Of a DNA stretch of 64,000 nucleotides, positions 54,511 to 64,000 are shown in pieces. Positions within the stretch are counted from its first letter, which is position 1, and every line of letters starts with the position of its first letter. A model generated the notes under the pieces. That model saw only the letters and a list, made by a program, of their open reading frames with translations, had not been told where the DNA came from and searched no databases. A program made the position numbers and the translations under genes. The DNA comes from Tragulus kanchil (taxonomy: Eukaryota > Chordata > Mammalia > Artiodactyla > Tragulidae): contig JAIOJX010000001.1 in NCBI GenBank assembly GCA_022376925.1, positions 38,968,170-39,032,169 of the forward strand. Reading direction: 5' to 3'.

Positions 54511-55431
54511 AAGGACAATGAAAGAAGCCAAAAAGTTAAAAAAACATGCACAAGGAACTATAGTACAAAATAAGCCTCCTTGTTACTATGCTCCCCGGAT
54601 GACTCAGTTTCCCTCCCAGAAGAGCCATAGACACTAGTTTGAATTTTTCCAGGGATGCTCATAGTGGTCATTGGATAAACATCAGTTGCTTTCTGCCTCT
54701 TTTGAAACCCACAGCACCTAGAGATCTGAGCCTTTCATAAGGGTCAAGGTGCTGATTACCCATTACTTGCGTTCCCATTACTGGAACTCAGGATGAAAAT
54801 AGATAGTACAGGAAATTAGACTGAATAGACTAGTGTCAGACATTTCTGCGGGGGGAGAAATGTTTGTCACTCTATCCTCACATAATTGCTTCTTTTTTTT
54901 CCCCATAAGAGGTAGGTACAGGAAATTTTCAATTAACAGAGGGCTCATTATTTGGGTGCAAGTTAATGTAAGTTTTACTGTAACTGCCACTTCTCCAAAA
55001 GTGCTGAGACAGGGAATGCAGACTTCACTTACCACAACTGCAAAGCTAGCCAAGCAGAGGAAACCAAACTAATAATGTGGCTGATATTGTCAACTGCTAT
55101 ACATACGCAGATAGAGGAAACCTGTATTGACATAATAATAATGAATATGTAAAGAAAGCTCATGGTTTACCAATAAAATCATTTACCATGTTGCTGACTT
55201 TACTGGAAAAAAGGATGCTTTATAACCAGTCTCTCGCTTTGATTGATACATAATTAAAAATTCACTAGGCTCAACTTCAAACATCTCAAACTATATTAAA
55301 GTCACCGCTATACCAGTAGAGGCATAATGTCACTTAAAACCAAAGCAAATATAATCATTTCTTTAAAGCTTAGAGATAGTTCTGAAAATTGCAAAGTTGC
55401 ATAAAGTCTGTGGCCACATACTGAAAATCAG
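54511..55431. other. Unassigned single-copy sequence
   Basis: AT-rich with no recognisable gene or element. Confidence 0.5.
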
Positions 55432-55640
55432 CCGTGTGGGTTAGTGGGAAGAACTCACGACTCAGGAGGACCAGGTCTCGGTTCTGCCTCTGTTATGGTT
55501 GCAATGCATGGTCTTGTGTAAGCCACTCCTCTCTAGCCCTCAGTTTTATCATTGGTATAAGGAAAATAATATCTTATTTTTTAAAAAAAACAACCTTACT
55601 GAATTTTTGTGAGACTCCATAAAATGATGTATGCAAAATA
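55432..55640 (+). mobile_element. MIR SINE
   Basis: GTGTGGGTTAGTGGGAAGAA, CAGGTCTCGGTTCTGCCTCT, TCTTGTGTAAGCCACTCCTC, CTCAGTTTTATCATTGGTAT and AATTTTTGTGAGACTCCATA follow the MIR consensus order, with moderate decay. Confidence 0.8.
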
Positions 55641-56109
55641 GTTCAAGTGGTATTAAGCCAAATGTAGTTCAAGATACATTTAGGAAGCCCTTACCACATG
55701 GTAAGGACCGCATGGTGCTGAATATACATGGGTGAACAAGCCCAAGTCTTTGCCCTCAAGGAACTCAGACAAGCTGCCAGAAAAAAGTGCTAGTCTGATG
55801 TCATTGGAGTTGCAAGAGAAAATTTAGGATGACCAGTTAAGCTTGAATTTGAGATAAACAATAAATAGCTGGTAACATAAATTTGTCCCAACTATCACAC
55901 TAGACACACTAAAAATTATTCATTATTCACGTGAAATTCAAAGTTAACTGCTGTCCTATATTTTTATTAGTTAAATCTGGCAACCCTATGTGTCCCAAAA
56001 TAGTAGAACTATGTACAGAATAGAGAAGCCATGCTGTAGGAAATGAATGAATTCTGTCTTGAGGTATCAGGGAAGGCTTCATGGAGGAGGTGACCAAGCA
56101 TTTACTGGG
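55641..56109. other. Ancient, unnamed mammalian repeat sequence
   Basis: Contains phrases such as GCCCTCAAGGAACTCAGACA and AGGGAAGGCTTCATGGAGGA that I recognise from old widely dispersed mammalian repeats, but I cannot assign a family. No gene seen. Confidence 0.4.
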
Positions 56110-56480
56110 TGGATGTGATTATGTGGGATGCAGAGAGGAGGAGAGGACATTTCAGTGTAGAGAGAAGACCAGCAGAACAAAGCAGGAAACACTTGGGAAG
56201 GTATAAACAACTTCAGGCTTTTCAGTGTTGCTAAAATGTGAAATGTGAGGTAGGGAGTGATAATATTTGAAGTCTCTGAAAAGGGATTGGGATGGACTCA
56301 CGAAGGGCCCTACATGGACTTATAAGTTTAATCTATATCCCATGATGAGATTGTGAGACTAGCCAAGGATAATATGGGAATACATTTCCTGGATGGATGG
56401 ATGAATGGAAAAACTGGACCACAAGGACAAAATATCAGGCTCCTTCTATGTAGAGAAGGAATGATGACAGGACAGAGACG

Positions 56481-56722
56481 TTCTTTTTTTTTGGCCACTT
56501 CTACTGGTCTTTCATTTTATTTGTTTTCATCCATCTTTGTTCTTTGGCCTGTGTGGGCCTCCCATTGCAGTGGCCTCTCTCGCTGCAGAGCACTGGCTCG
56601 GTAGTTCGACACACTGGTCCAGCCGCTCCAGGGCATGTGGGATCTTCCCAGGCCAGGGATCTAACTGGTGCCCTTGTACTGCAAGGTGGTGTCCTTACTC
56701 ACTGGACCACTAGGGAAGTCCC
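56481..56722 (-). mobile_element. CHR-derived SINE, tail-less variant, with target duplication (repeated at about 57564-57806)
   Basis: Short T-run, GGCCACTTCTACTGGTCTTT, TGGCCTGTGTGGGCCTCCCA, GGGATCTTCCCAGGCCAGGG and CACTGGACCACTAGGGAAGT. AGGACAGAGAC at 56469-56479 and 56723-56733 is the target duplication. It shares the missing GC-rich tail with 39643-39910. The central GCGCATGCGC region is deleted. Confidence 0.92.
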
Positions 56723-56827
56723 AGGACAGAGACTTTTGTTATCGGAAAGGTAGAGGTGGGGGACAGAATGAGGAGAAGGAGAGAAATTAGTTGTTGGATC
56801 CTGTAAATAGAGCAGAATGTGCAGGCC

Positions 56828-57031
56828 CAGCTGCTCAGTCTGTGTCCAACTGTTTGCACCTCCATGAACCGTAGCCTGCTAGGTTCCTCTGTCTATGGAA
56901 TTTTCCAGGCAAGACTACTGAAGTGAGTTGCCATTTTTCTACTCCAGGAGATCTTCCTGACCCAGGGACCGAACCCATGTCTTCTGTGGCATTGGCGGGC
57001 AAGTCTTTATCACTGAGCCACCAGGAAGGCA
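56828..57031 (-). mobile_element. Bov-tA SINE (repeated at 57911-58115)
   Basis: CCAGCTGCTCAGTCTGTGTC, CACCTCCATGAACCGTAGCC, GAGATCTTCCTGACCCAGGG and CACTGAGCCACCAGGAAGGC. The second copy comes from duplication 14. Confidence 0.92.
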
Positions 57032-58211
57032 CTAGAAAGCACTAGGGGGCCCTTTCTGAAGCTACAGGACTAATTATATCACTTTAGAATAAGTAAACTA
57101 AGGAAATATGGAGTTGACCCAGTAGAGGGTACATATAGACTTTATTACCCCAAAGGAGTAAGGTAATGATACGAAATAAAGTATAGGAAATATGGATGTG
57201 ATTATGTGGGATGCAGAGAGGAGGAGAGGACATTTCAGTGTAGAGAGAAGACCAGCAGAACAAAGCAGGAAACACTTGGGAAGGTATAAACAACTTCAGG
57301 CTTTTCAGTGTTGCTAAAATGTGAAATGTGAGGTAGGGAGTGATAATATTTGAAGTCTCTGAAAAGGGATTGGGATGGACTCACGAAGGGCCCTACATGG
57401 ACTTATAAGTTTAATCTATATCCCATGATGAGATTGTGAGACTAGCCAAGGATAATATGGGAATACATTTCCTGGATGGATGGATGAATGGAAAAACTGG
57501 ACCACAAGGACAAAATATCAGGCTCCTTCTATGTAGAGAAGGAATGATGACAGGACAGAGACGTTCTTTTTTTTTGGCCACTTCTACTGGTCTTTCATTT
57601 TATTTGTTTTCATCCATCTTTGTTCTTTGGCCTGTGTGGGCCTCCCATTGCAGTGGCCTCTCTCGCTGCAGAGCACTGGCTCGGTAGTTCAACACACTGG
57701 TCCAGCCGCTCCAGGGCATGTGGGATCTTCCCAGGCCAGGGATCTAACTGGTGCCCCTTGTACTGCAAGGTGGTGTCCTTACTCACTGGACCACTAGGGA
57801 AGTCCCAGGACAGAGACTTTTGTTATCGGAAAGGTAGAGGTGGGGGACAGAATGAGGAGAAGGAGAGAAATTAGTTGTTGGATCCTGTAAATAGAGCAGA
57901 ATGTGCAGGCCCAGCTGCTCAGTCTGTGTCCAACTGTTTGCACCTCCATGAACCGTAGCCTGCTAGGTTCCTCTGTCTATGGAATTTTCCAGGCAAGACT
58001 ACTGAAGTGAGTTGCCATTTTTCTACTCCAGGAGATCTTCCTGACCCAGGGACCGAACCCATGTCTTCTGTGGCATTGGCGGGCAAGTCTTTATCACTGA
58101 GCCACCAGGAAGGCCCTAGAAAGCACTAGGGGGCCCTTTCTGAAGCTACAGGACTAATTATATCACTTTAGAATAAGTAAACTAAGGAAATATGGAGTTG
58201 ACCCAGTAGAG

Positions 58212-60420
58212 GGTACATATAGACTTTATTACCCCAAAGGGTAGTATAGGCTGAAATGATACGTAAAAGAGGTTAAAGAAATGTTGATATATGGAAAGAG
58301 ATCTCAGGGCCTAGGGCAAGCAATAAGTATTCAGTTAAACTCATACATCTGGTAGGCTGGAGGGGTGGATGGCTCAGTATTGGTTACAGAGAAAGCAAGA
58401 ATTTTCTGGGCAGGTCAGATGAATGAATGATTGGACTATGATCTTTGGCCAAAGGTATATGCTAGAGGAGGCTCATTCTAGCTCACAAGAGCCAATTGTT
58501 AATTTTCAGGAAATTTTGCAAGCCAACTTTTAAACATAGCCATTGTTAAAAATGGGATTCCCTTGTAGCTCAGCTGGTAGAGTCTGCTTGTAGTGTGGAA
58601 GACCTGGGTGCCATCCTTGGGTTGGGAAGATCCCCTTGAGAAGGGAAAGGCTACCCACTCCAGTATTCTTGCCTAGAGAGTTCCATGATCTGTCCATGAG
58701 TTGTGAAGAGTTGGACATGACTGAGTGACTTCACTATTGCTAAAAATTAGGCATCCCGGGTGTTGCAGTGGTAAAGAGTCTACCTGCCAATGCAGGAAGT
58801 AGAGGAGACTCGGGTTGGATCCCTGGGTCAGAAAGATCTCCTGGAGAAGGTAATGGCAACTCACTCCAGTATTCTTGCCAGGAAAATTCCATGGGCAGTG
58901 GAGCCTGGTGGGCTACAGTCCATAGGGTCGCAAAGAGTTGGACATGACTGAGTGACTGAACACACACACATGGTTAAAAATTTAATTGCATAAACTTCTA
59001 ATGGAAAACTATATTGAAAACAAATATGCAAACTCATCACTTCCTAAATTTTTGACTGCATTTTGCTTTCACATGCCCTTAAGATTATATTCTTATATTT
59101 GTATGTGGAAAAACTATATAATTTTGTATTATTGCATATATGTTCCCACCTGTGTTTAGTGATGTTAAGTTGTAGGTTTGAGATTGACCATGATGGGAAT
59201 ATATTTAAATCAAGGAAAACAACAATTACAAATAAGGTATTTTTTTCCCCCAGAGAGCTGGGTGCTAAGCATTTAGCTGTTAGCCATTGGGAAATAAAGA
59301 CTCCCTCTCCATTAAGCAGGGCGGTGGTACATATAGACTTTATTACCCCAAAGGGTAGTATAGGCTAAAATGATCGTTTAAAAAAGTTTTGGGCTCAGGG
59401 CCTAGGGCAAGCAATAAGTATTCAGTTAAACTCATACATCTGGTAGGCTGGAGGGGTGGATGGCTCAGTATTGGTTACAGAGAAAGCAAGAATTTTCTGG
59501 GCAGGTCAGATGAATGAATGATTGGACTATGATCTTTGGCCAAAGGTATATGCTAGAGGAGGCTCATTCTAGCTCACAAGAGCCAATTGTTAATTTTCAG
59601 GAAATTTTGCAAGCCAACTTTTAAACATAGCCATTGTTAAAAATGGGATTCCCTTGTAGCTCAGCTGGTAGAGTCTGCTTGTAGTGTGGAAGACCTGGGT
59701 GCCATCCTTGGGTTGGGAAGATCCCCTTGAGAAGGGAAAGGCTACCCACTCCAGTATTCTTGCCTAGAGAGTTCCATGATCTGTCCATGAGTTGTGAAGA
59801 GTTGGACATGACTGAGTGACTTCACTATTGCTAAAAATTAGGCATCCCGGGTGTTGCAGTGGTAAAGAGTCTACCTGCCAATGCAGGAAGTAGAGGAGAC
59901 TCGGGTTGGATCCCTGGGTCAGAAAGATCTCCTGGAGAAGGTAATGGCAACTCACTCCAGTATTCTTGCCAGGAAAATTCCATGGGCAGTGGAGCCTGGT
60001 GGGCTACAGTCCATAGGGTCGCAAAGAGTTGGACATGACTGAGTGACTGAACACACACACATGGTTAAAAATTTAATTGCATAAACTTCTAATGGAAAAC
60101 TATATTGAAAACAAATATGCAAACTCATCACTTCCTAAATTTTTGACTGCATTTTGCTTTCACATGCCCTTAAGATTATATTCTTATATTTGTATGTGGA
60201 AAAACTATATAATTTTGTATTATTGCATATATGTTCCCACCTGTGTTTAGTGATGTTAAGTTGTAGGTTTGAGATTGACCATGATGGGAATATATTTAAA
60301 TCAAGGAAAACAACAATTACAAATAAGGTATTTTTTTCCCCCAGAGAGCTGGGTGCTAAGCATTTAGCTGTTAGCCATTGGGAAATAAAGACTCCCTCTC
60401 CATTAAGCAGGGCAGTGGTA
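58212..60420. repeat. Tandem duplication 15: about 1.1 kb with an error-rich start of copy B
   Basis: Copy A 58212-59329 and copy B 59326-60420 (offset 1114 at the start, 1091 later). Near the start copy B reads AAAATGATCGTTTAAAAAAG where copy A has a longer, different stretch (58254-58303), a net loss of 23 bases. The rest looks identical. Copy A begins inside the end of duplication 14's copy B. Confidence 0.94.
58553..58970 (+). mobile_element. Two Bov-tA SINEs in tandem (repeated at 59644-60061)
   Basis: First unit 58553-58734 (GGGATTCCCTTGTAGCTCAG, GGGTTGGGAAGATCCCCTTG, GTTGGACATGACTGAGTGAC). Second unit 58749-58970 (GGCATCCCGGGTGTTGCAGT, GGATCCCTGGGTCAGAAAGA, GTCGCAAAGAGTTGGACATG, CACACACAC). 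They are separated by about 14 bases. The first unit is more diverged. The whole pair is copied by duplication 15. Confidence 0.92.
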
Positions 60421-60659
60421 TGGTCATATTATTAGGTTGAACCATGTGAAATTACTGAAACTCCATCCTTTTTGATCTGTGAAGATGATAATTTCATATG
60501 ATTTAACCTAATACAAAAGGCACTCCTGAACTCACTGACCTGTGGCCTGCTCTGATTTTGTTAGTAGGCACTGACTAAACTTCATCTCTCATCTTTCAGC
60601 TTTTCTAAATCCACAAAGTGCACAATCATATATGGGAGCCTTGTACCTACCTGTGGTAG

Positions 60660-60905
60660 ATTTTTTTTTTTAATTCTGTATTTTAAAGGTTTTACAGAGC
60701 TTTTATATTCATAGACATGTATGTTCCCAGATCAGTCATATGCATATCCCTGGTCCCCACCTCCCTCCAAGGTCCCCCCATCCCACCCCTCTGGATCATC
60801 GCACCAAGCCATTGTAAGCATTCCTATTCCCTTAGCACAACAACAATAGCTATCTTTTTCACCCATGACAGTATAGGTTTCCATGTTACTCCCTCCATGC
60901 CTCTG
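60660..60905 (-). mobile_element. Ruminant L1 3' UTR fragment
   Basis: A T-run is followed by a CCACCTCCCTCCAAGG, CCCCCATCCCACCCCTCTGG, ATCATCGCACCAAG series typical of ruminant L1 3' UTRs read antisense, ending ACAGTATAGGTTTCCATGTT. Confidence 0.7.
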
Positions 60906-60934
60906 TGGTAGATATTTTAATTGTCCCCCAAATA

Positions 60935-61260
60935 TATTCACCTTTCTTCATCAGCCATAGAACCTCAGTTCTTTAGCTGGTCACATAATCATCAGGAATG
61001 AGGACTACATTTTCCTGCTACTCTTGCAGTCAGGTGTGAATGTGTGACTAAGTTCTAGTCAATGAATTATAAGCAGTATGTGCAACTTAAAGGAAATGTC
61101 CTTAGTGGGAAGGGGCAAACCCTTCTGATTCCTTTTCCACTTTCTGTTGGATGGAATGGGATCATCACAGCTAAAGCCCCAGTAGCCAACTAGGACTGTG
61201 AAATGACAGTGGGAATGGAAGCAAGACACAAGATGGAGCAATGGAATAGGTCTAGGTCTC
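60935..61260 (+). mobile_element. Ancient LTR-like repeat, same family as 16016-16395
   Basis: TTTTCCTGCTACTCTTGCAG, TGTGTGACTAAGTTCTAGTC, CAACTTAAAGGAAATGTCCT and TTCTGTTGGATGGAATGGG follow the same order as the element at 16016. Its LTR end is not clear. Family name uncertain. Confidence 0.6.
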
Positions 61261-62335
61261 TGACACAGCAGGTATCATACTAGACTTACCTGAATTTGAG
61301 AGAAAATGAAGCACCATACTGTTTAAGCCATTATTACTTCCTCTGTGTTTCTTTTTCTTTCCCCTAGGCAAAACTAACCCCAACCAGGAATTGCCTAATA
61401 GAGTGGTTTTGAGGATTGATTTTGATAATACTATTATCACAGTATTTGACCACAGAGAACTTGCTGAATTCACATCTATTATTATTAGGAGCTCACCTCA
61501 GTAACAGAGAGAGTAGAAAACTTAATGCAGGGAGAATGCTGTGGTGTGGAGATGGCTTAGCAAGGGCATCATGGTGGCTTGACACTTATATGAGCTACTG
61601 GCATGTTCCTTTGGGACAAATGTTGAAGTCTGAGGAAGAGAGGCTCCCATGTAGTATCTGGAACATAGCAGCACATTCTGGTGCAGTATTTCTGTGTGAG
61701 AATAAGAGTGCTGATAGAGAAGAGACCAGCCACAGTGCTATGAGGACACCAGACCATGGACCATGGAGATGGAGTGCTGAAACAGCAAATTGCAATAGAC
61801 TCTCTGGGCAGTGACCATGTGGTAGGTTCCATAAAGAGTTGCTCAGGACCTGGACTCCAGGAACTATGTGGAAATACAGTCTAAGGCGGAAGTTGCAAAA
61901 TACCCCAAGGATGCGTTGTCTTCTATTCTTCACCACAACTAACTCGAGCCAGAAGGATGTATGTGGACGGGACTCAAGTTCCTCCTATTCTGCAAGTGGG
62001 AGCTAAGCCAGGGAAGGATGATTTTGTTCCTGTTGCTTTCTGTGTGATTGTATTCTCTGCTAGGCTGGTGGTCTGGACAACACCTGTTGCTCATAAATTC
62101 AGGAACAACAGACTGAAAATGAACCACAGGAGGTCAGAGTGTTTACATAGACCTGTAATCTTTGATGTGAGAAGAGTAATTTCCACACTCCTACAAGTAT
62201 CCTGCTGAAGGGGCACCTGCTCCTCACTCCACCCCCACCATGCAATTCTGATGTAATTGGTTCCTTCAGGAATATTAAGTTAGTAGGATATTAACATGTC
62301 ACATTTTCATGTTTTGAACAGTAACTCCAACCTTG
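61261..62335. other. Unassigned single-copy sequence
   Basis: Contains moderately long frames on both strands (for example 61416-61814 and 61595-61936) with no motif I recognise and no splice or promoter evidence. It may be the internal part of an eroded retroelement; I cannot show this. Confidence 0.4.
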
Positions 62336-62339
62336 CTTT

Positions 62340-62690
62340 GTTGAAATCCTTTACAAAAAATTTTTTTGATTGCGGGAAAGTTTTTTTGGTAATGTCATGT
62401 TGGTTTCTGCAATATTGGCCATAATTATACATATATCTGCTCCCTTTTGAGTCCCCTTTTCCTCCCCCCGCCATCCCACCCCTCTAGGTCATCACAGAGC
62501 CCCAGGCTGGGCTCCCTGTGTTATATAGCAAGTTCCCACTCCTTTTTAAAAAACATTATACTATTTATTTGGTCATGTGGCATGTAGACTCCTATCTCCC
62601 CAACCAGGGACTGAACCTGTGCTCCGTATATTGAAAGTGTGGAGTCTTAACCACTGGACTGCCAGTGAAGTCCCTGTCAATTTCCTTTTT
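62340..62690 (-). mobile_element. Ruminant L1 3' UTR fragment with an inserted tRNA-SINE remnant
   Basis: ATGTTGGTTTCTGCAATATT, CATAATTATACATATATCTG, CGCCATCCCACCCCTCTAGG, TCATCACAGAGCCCCAGGCT and GGGCTCCCTGTGTTATATAG are the antisense L1 3' UTR of ruminants. About 62544-62673 is a short CHR-type SINE remnant ending CCACTGGACTGCCAGTGAAG. Confidence 0.8.
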
Positions 62691-63859
62691 TAATCCATAA
62701 TCTTCTGGTTCTTGTCATTGGGTAAAACTTAGTCTATTGAAAACTCCAATCTCATATCTGAATCAGAGATAGTTCGTTTCCACCCCATTTCCATCTTGAT
62801 GGGTGGACGGGAAAACTAGGAGTAGATGTGGGGCATGGTATTTGATCCCCATTCTCTCCCCTCTCTTGCTTGTCCTTTGGCTCCTTTGGTATTGCTGTCT
62901 ACATTAGCTGTCTGTTGGCACAGAGAGATGCCCTTGGCCTCACCCGGGTTAGGTTTGCTTCTTGCTCGGGTGGGCCGCTTCTGCTGCTGGACTGCCATCT
63001 GTGAACATAGGCAGCATATGTGACTCCCATGGGAGTGGTGGCTCTCTCCACTGATGTGTCCTCTGTGACTCAGGACTCGCCTAGAGAGGGACAGCTGGTC
63101 TTTCACAGTCTTTCCCGGAAGTCCACTCGCCCAGCCTCTTCACTAGTTGGTTCGCCATGATGGACAGCCCTGAAGCTGTCTGGGTAGCACTCAAAACTCC
63201 TGCTCTTCTATTCCATGCTCCTTCATATGGAGTCACTGTGTGCTCCTTTCCTGCGACTTTCATGGACAGTGGCTATCTGGGAGTGGGAGCATCATCTTCT
63301 CCTCTAAGTTACATTATACTACAATCCTTTCATGACCTATGGGGAAGGACTATTCCAGCAAGTCACCTGCCTTCAGAAATCTCCTGGTGAGGAGCAAGGC
63401 CACCCTCAGTATTCACACACACTCTGCTTTTAGAGAATCTATATCACATGCTCTTAAGGGTTCTCACCCTGTTGCACCCAAAGGTATGAGAATAAGTTGA
63501 CAGTGTCTACTGCTCTTCAGTCATTCTGTTGATGACACTCGTTGGAAAATACCAGTCTCCTGTTGCCACAGGTTTTCCTCAAATCTATGAAAGCTGCTCT
63601 TGGGGTCCATGCCCTACTTCACTGGATTTTGGTGGTTGGAAGAGAAAAACATTTTCTCCCTTTCCATCCAGCTGAAAACTCTAATAAGTCGCTCTCTCTC
63701 TTTTTCTCCAAGTCTCAGGGGACTAGACTGGAGGAGTAGAGTGGTAGAGGATAGTAGATGATAGTATGTCTAGTAAGCTCTGGAGGATATATTTGGCCTT
63801 GTTTATTAGTTGCTCTCTTTAGACTATGAGACAGTCTAGGCTGCTGCAAGGTACTTCAG
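62691..63859. other. Unassigned single-copy sequence
   Basis: Moderate GC with short frames on both strands. No gene or named repeat recognised. Confidence 0.45.
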
Positions 63860-64000
63860 GAGGTAGAGCACCTGAGTTCAAGTCTTGAATTTTATACATG
63901 CAAATTGTGTGTCCTTGGACAGTTCATTTACATTTTCTGTGTCTCAGTTTCCTCATCTCTAAAATGGGGATGCTAATAAGATGATGATGATAGTATAGAC
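63860..64000 (+). mobile_element. MIR SINE, running off the window
   Basis: GAGTTCAAGTCTTGAATTTT, GTGTGTCCTTGGACAGTTCA, TTTCTGTGTCTCAGTTTCCT and CATCTCTAAAATGGGGATG match the MIR core and 3' side. An ATGATGATGAT run follows near the end. Confidence 0.85.

Larger units (their letters stand above)
56110..58240. repeat. Tandem duplication 14: about 1.05 kb with a garbled tail
   Basis: Copy A 56110-57156 and copy B 57193-58240 (offset 1083-1084). Differences: GTTCGACAC against GTTCAACAC, GGTGCCCTTG against GGTGCCCCTTG, and GAAGGCACTAG against GAAGGCCCTAG. Bases 57157-57192 (AGTAAGGTAATGATACGAAA onward) are a shortened version of the sequence that follows copy B (TAGGCTGAAATGATACGTAA). Confidence 0.95.

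Noticed and set aside
9283..60420. The 1.1-kb tandem units as a satellite, amplified gene cluster or CRISPR-like array
   Set aside because: Each unit is a different sequence repeated exactly twice, so there is no common repeat unit or spacer.
61416..62208. Possible coding exons in overlapping frames on both strands
   Set aside because: No known motif and no convincing splice or promoter signals; frames overlap on opposite strands without a preferred one.

Overview
This is nuclear DNA from a ruminant, not a microbe. It carries many ruminant-type tRNA-derived SINEs (Bov-tA), BovB (RTE-type) LINE sequence, ruminant-type L1 3' ends, CHR-type SINEs shared with whales and hippos, and older mammalian repeats (MIR, L2, MLT1, MER5A). 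The genus cannot be fixed from the sequence. A very abundant CHR-derived SINE with a long GC-rich body suggests comparing cervids, giraffids, musk deer and others before assuming cattle.

The only real protein-coding gene I can support is the 3' end of SMARCA1 (SNF2L, an ISWI chromatin-remodelling ATPase, X-linked in mammals), on the + strand. The last two coding exons are 5807-5917 and 7011-7082, followed by a 3' UTR to about 7740. The preceding 5.8 kb is intron. It holds an antisense processed pseudogene of AHSA1 (an Hsp90 co-chaperone), an MLT1 LTR, an eroded L1 and several SINEs. The 56 kb downstream of SMARCA1 look like gene-poor intergenic DNA; every long reading frame I examined there is repeat-derived, duplicated or unrecognisable.

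Repeat layout after the gene: unassigned sequence to about 14.9 kb; ancient LTR-like repeats and one Bov-tA at 14.9-16.4 kb; MER5A near 21 kb; CHR-derived SINEs and MIR at 22.8-26 kb; ruminant L1, CHR and antisense L1 ORF2 at 28.4-30.1 kb; MIR, MLT1 and CHR at 31.6-32.7 kb; a long antisense L1 at 32.7-35.9 kb; L2 at 40-40.9 kb; L1, Bov-tA and BovB at 42.5-48.8 kb; nested SINEs at 52.8-54.5 kb; L1 3' ends and MIR to the end.

The dominant and most unusual signal is structural. I find 15 separate direct tandem duplications, 14 with offsets of about 1.08-1.11 kb and one of 808 bp. They lie between 9.3 and 60.4 kb and affect unrelated sequence. Copies are almost identical. Several junctions carry short filler or a garbled copy of the true continuation, and indels cluster at copy ends. 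Some duplications abut or overlap, giving local triplications. The offsets sum to about 16.1 kb (about 25% of the window). The simplest reading is unmerged contig overlaps (false duplications), so the true locus is probably about 48 kb. I found no undescribed biological system. The more interesting biology is the SMARCA1 alternative C-terminus, a G-rich tract in its last intron, and a SINE family that spreads an NRF1-like palindrome.
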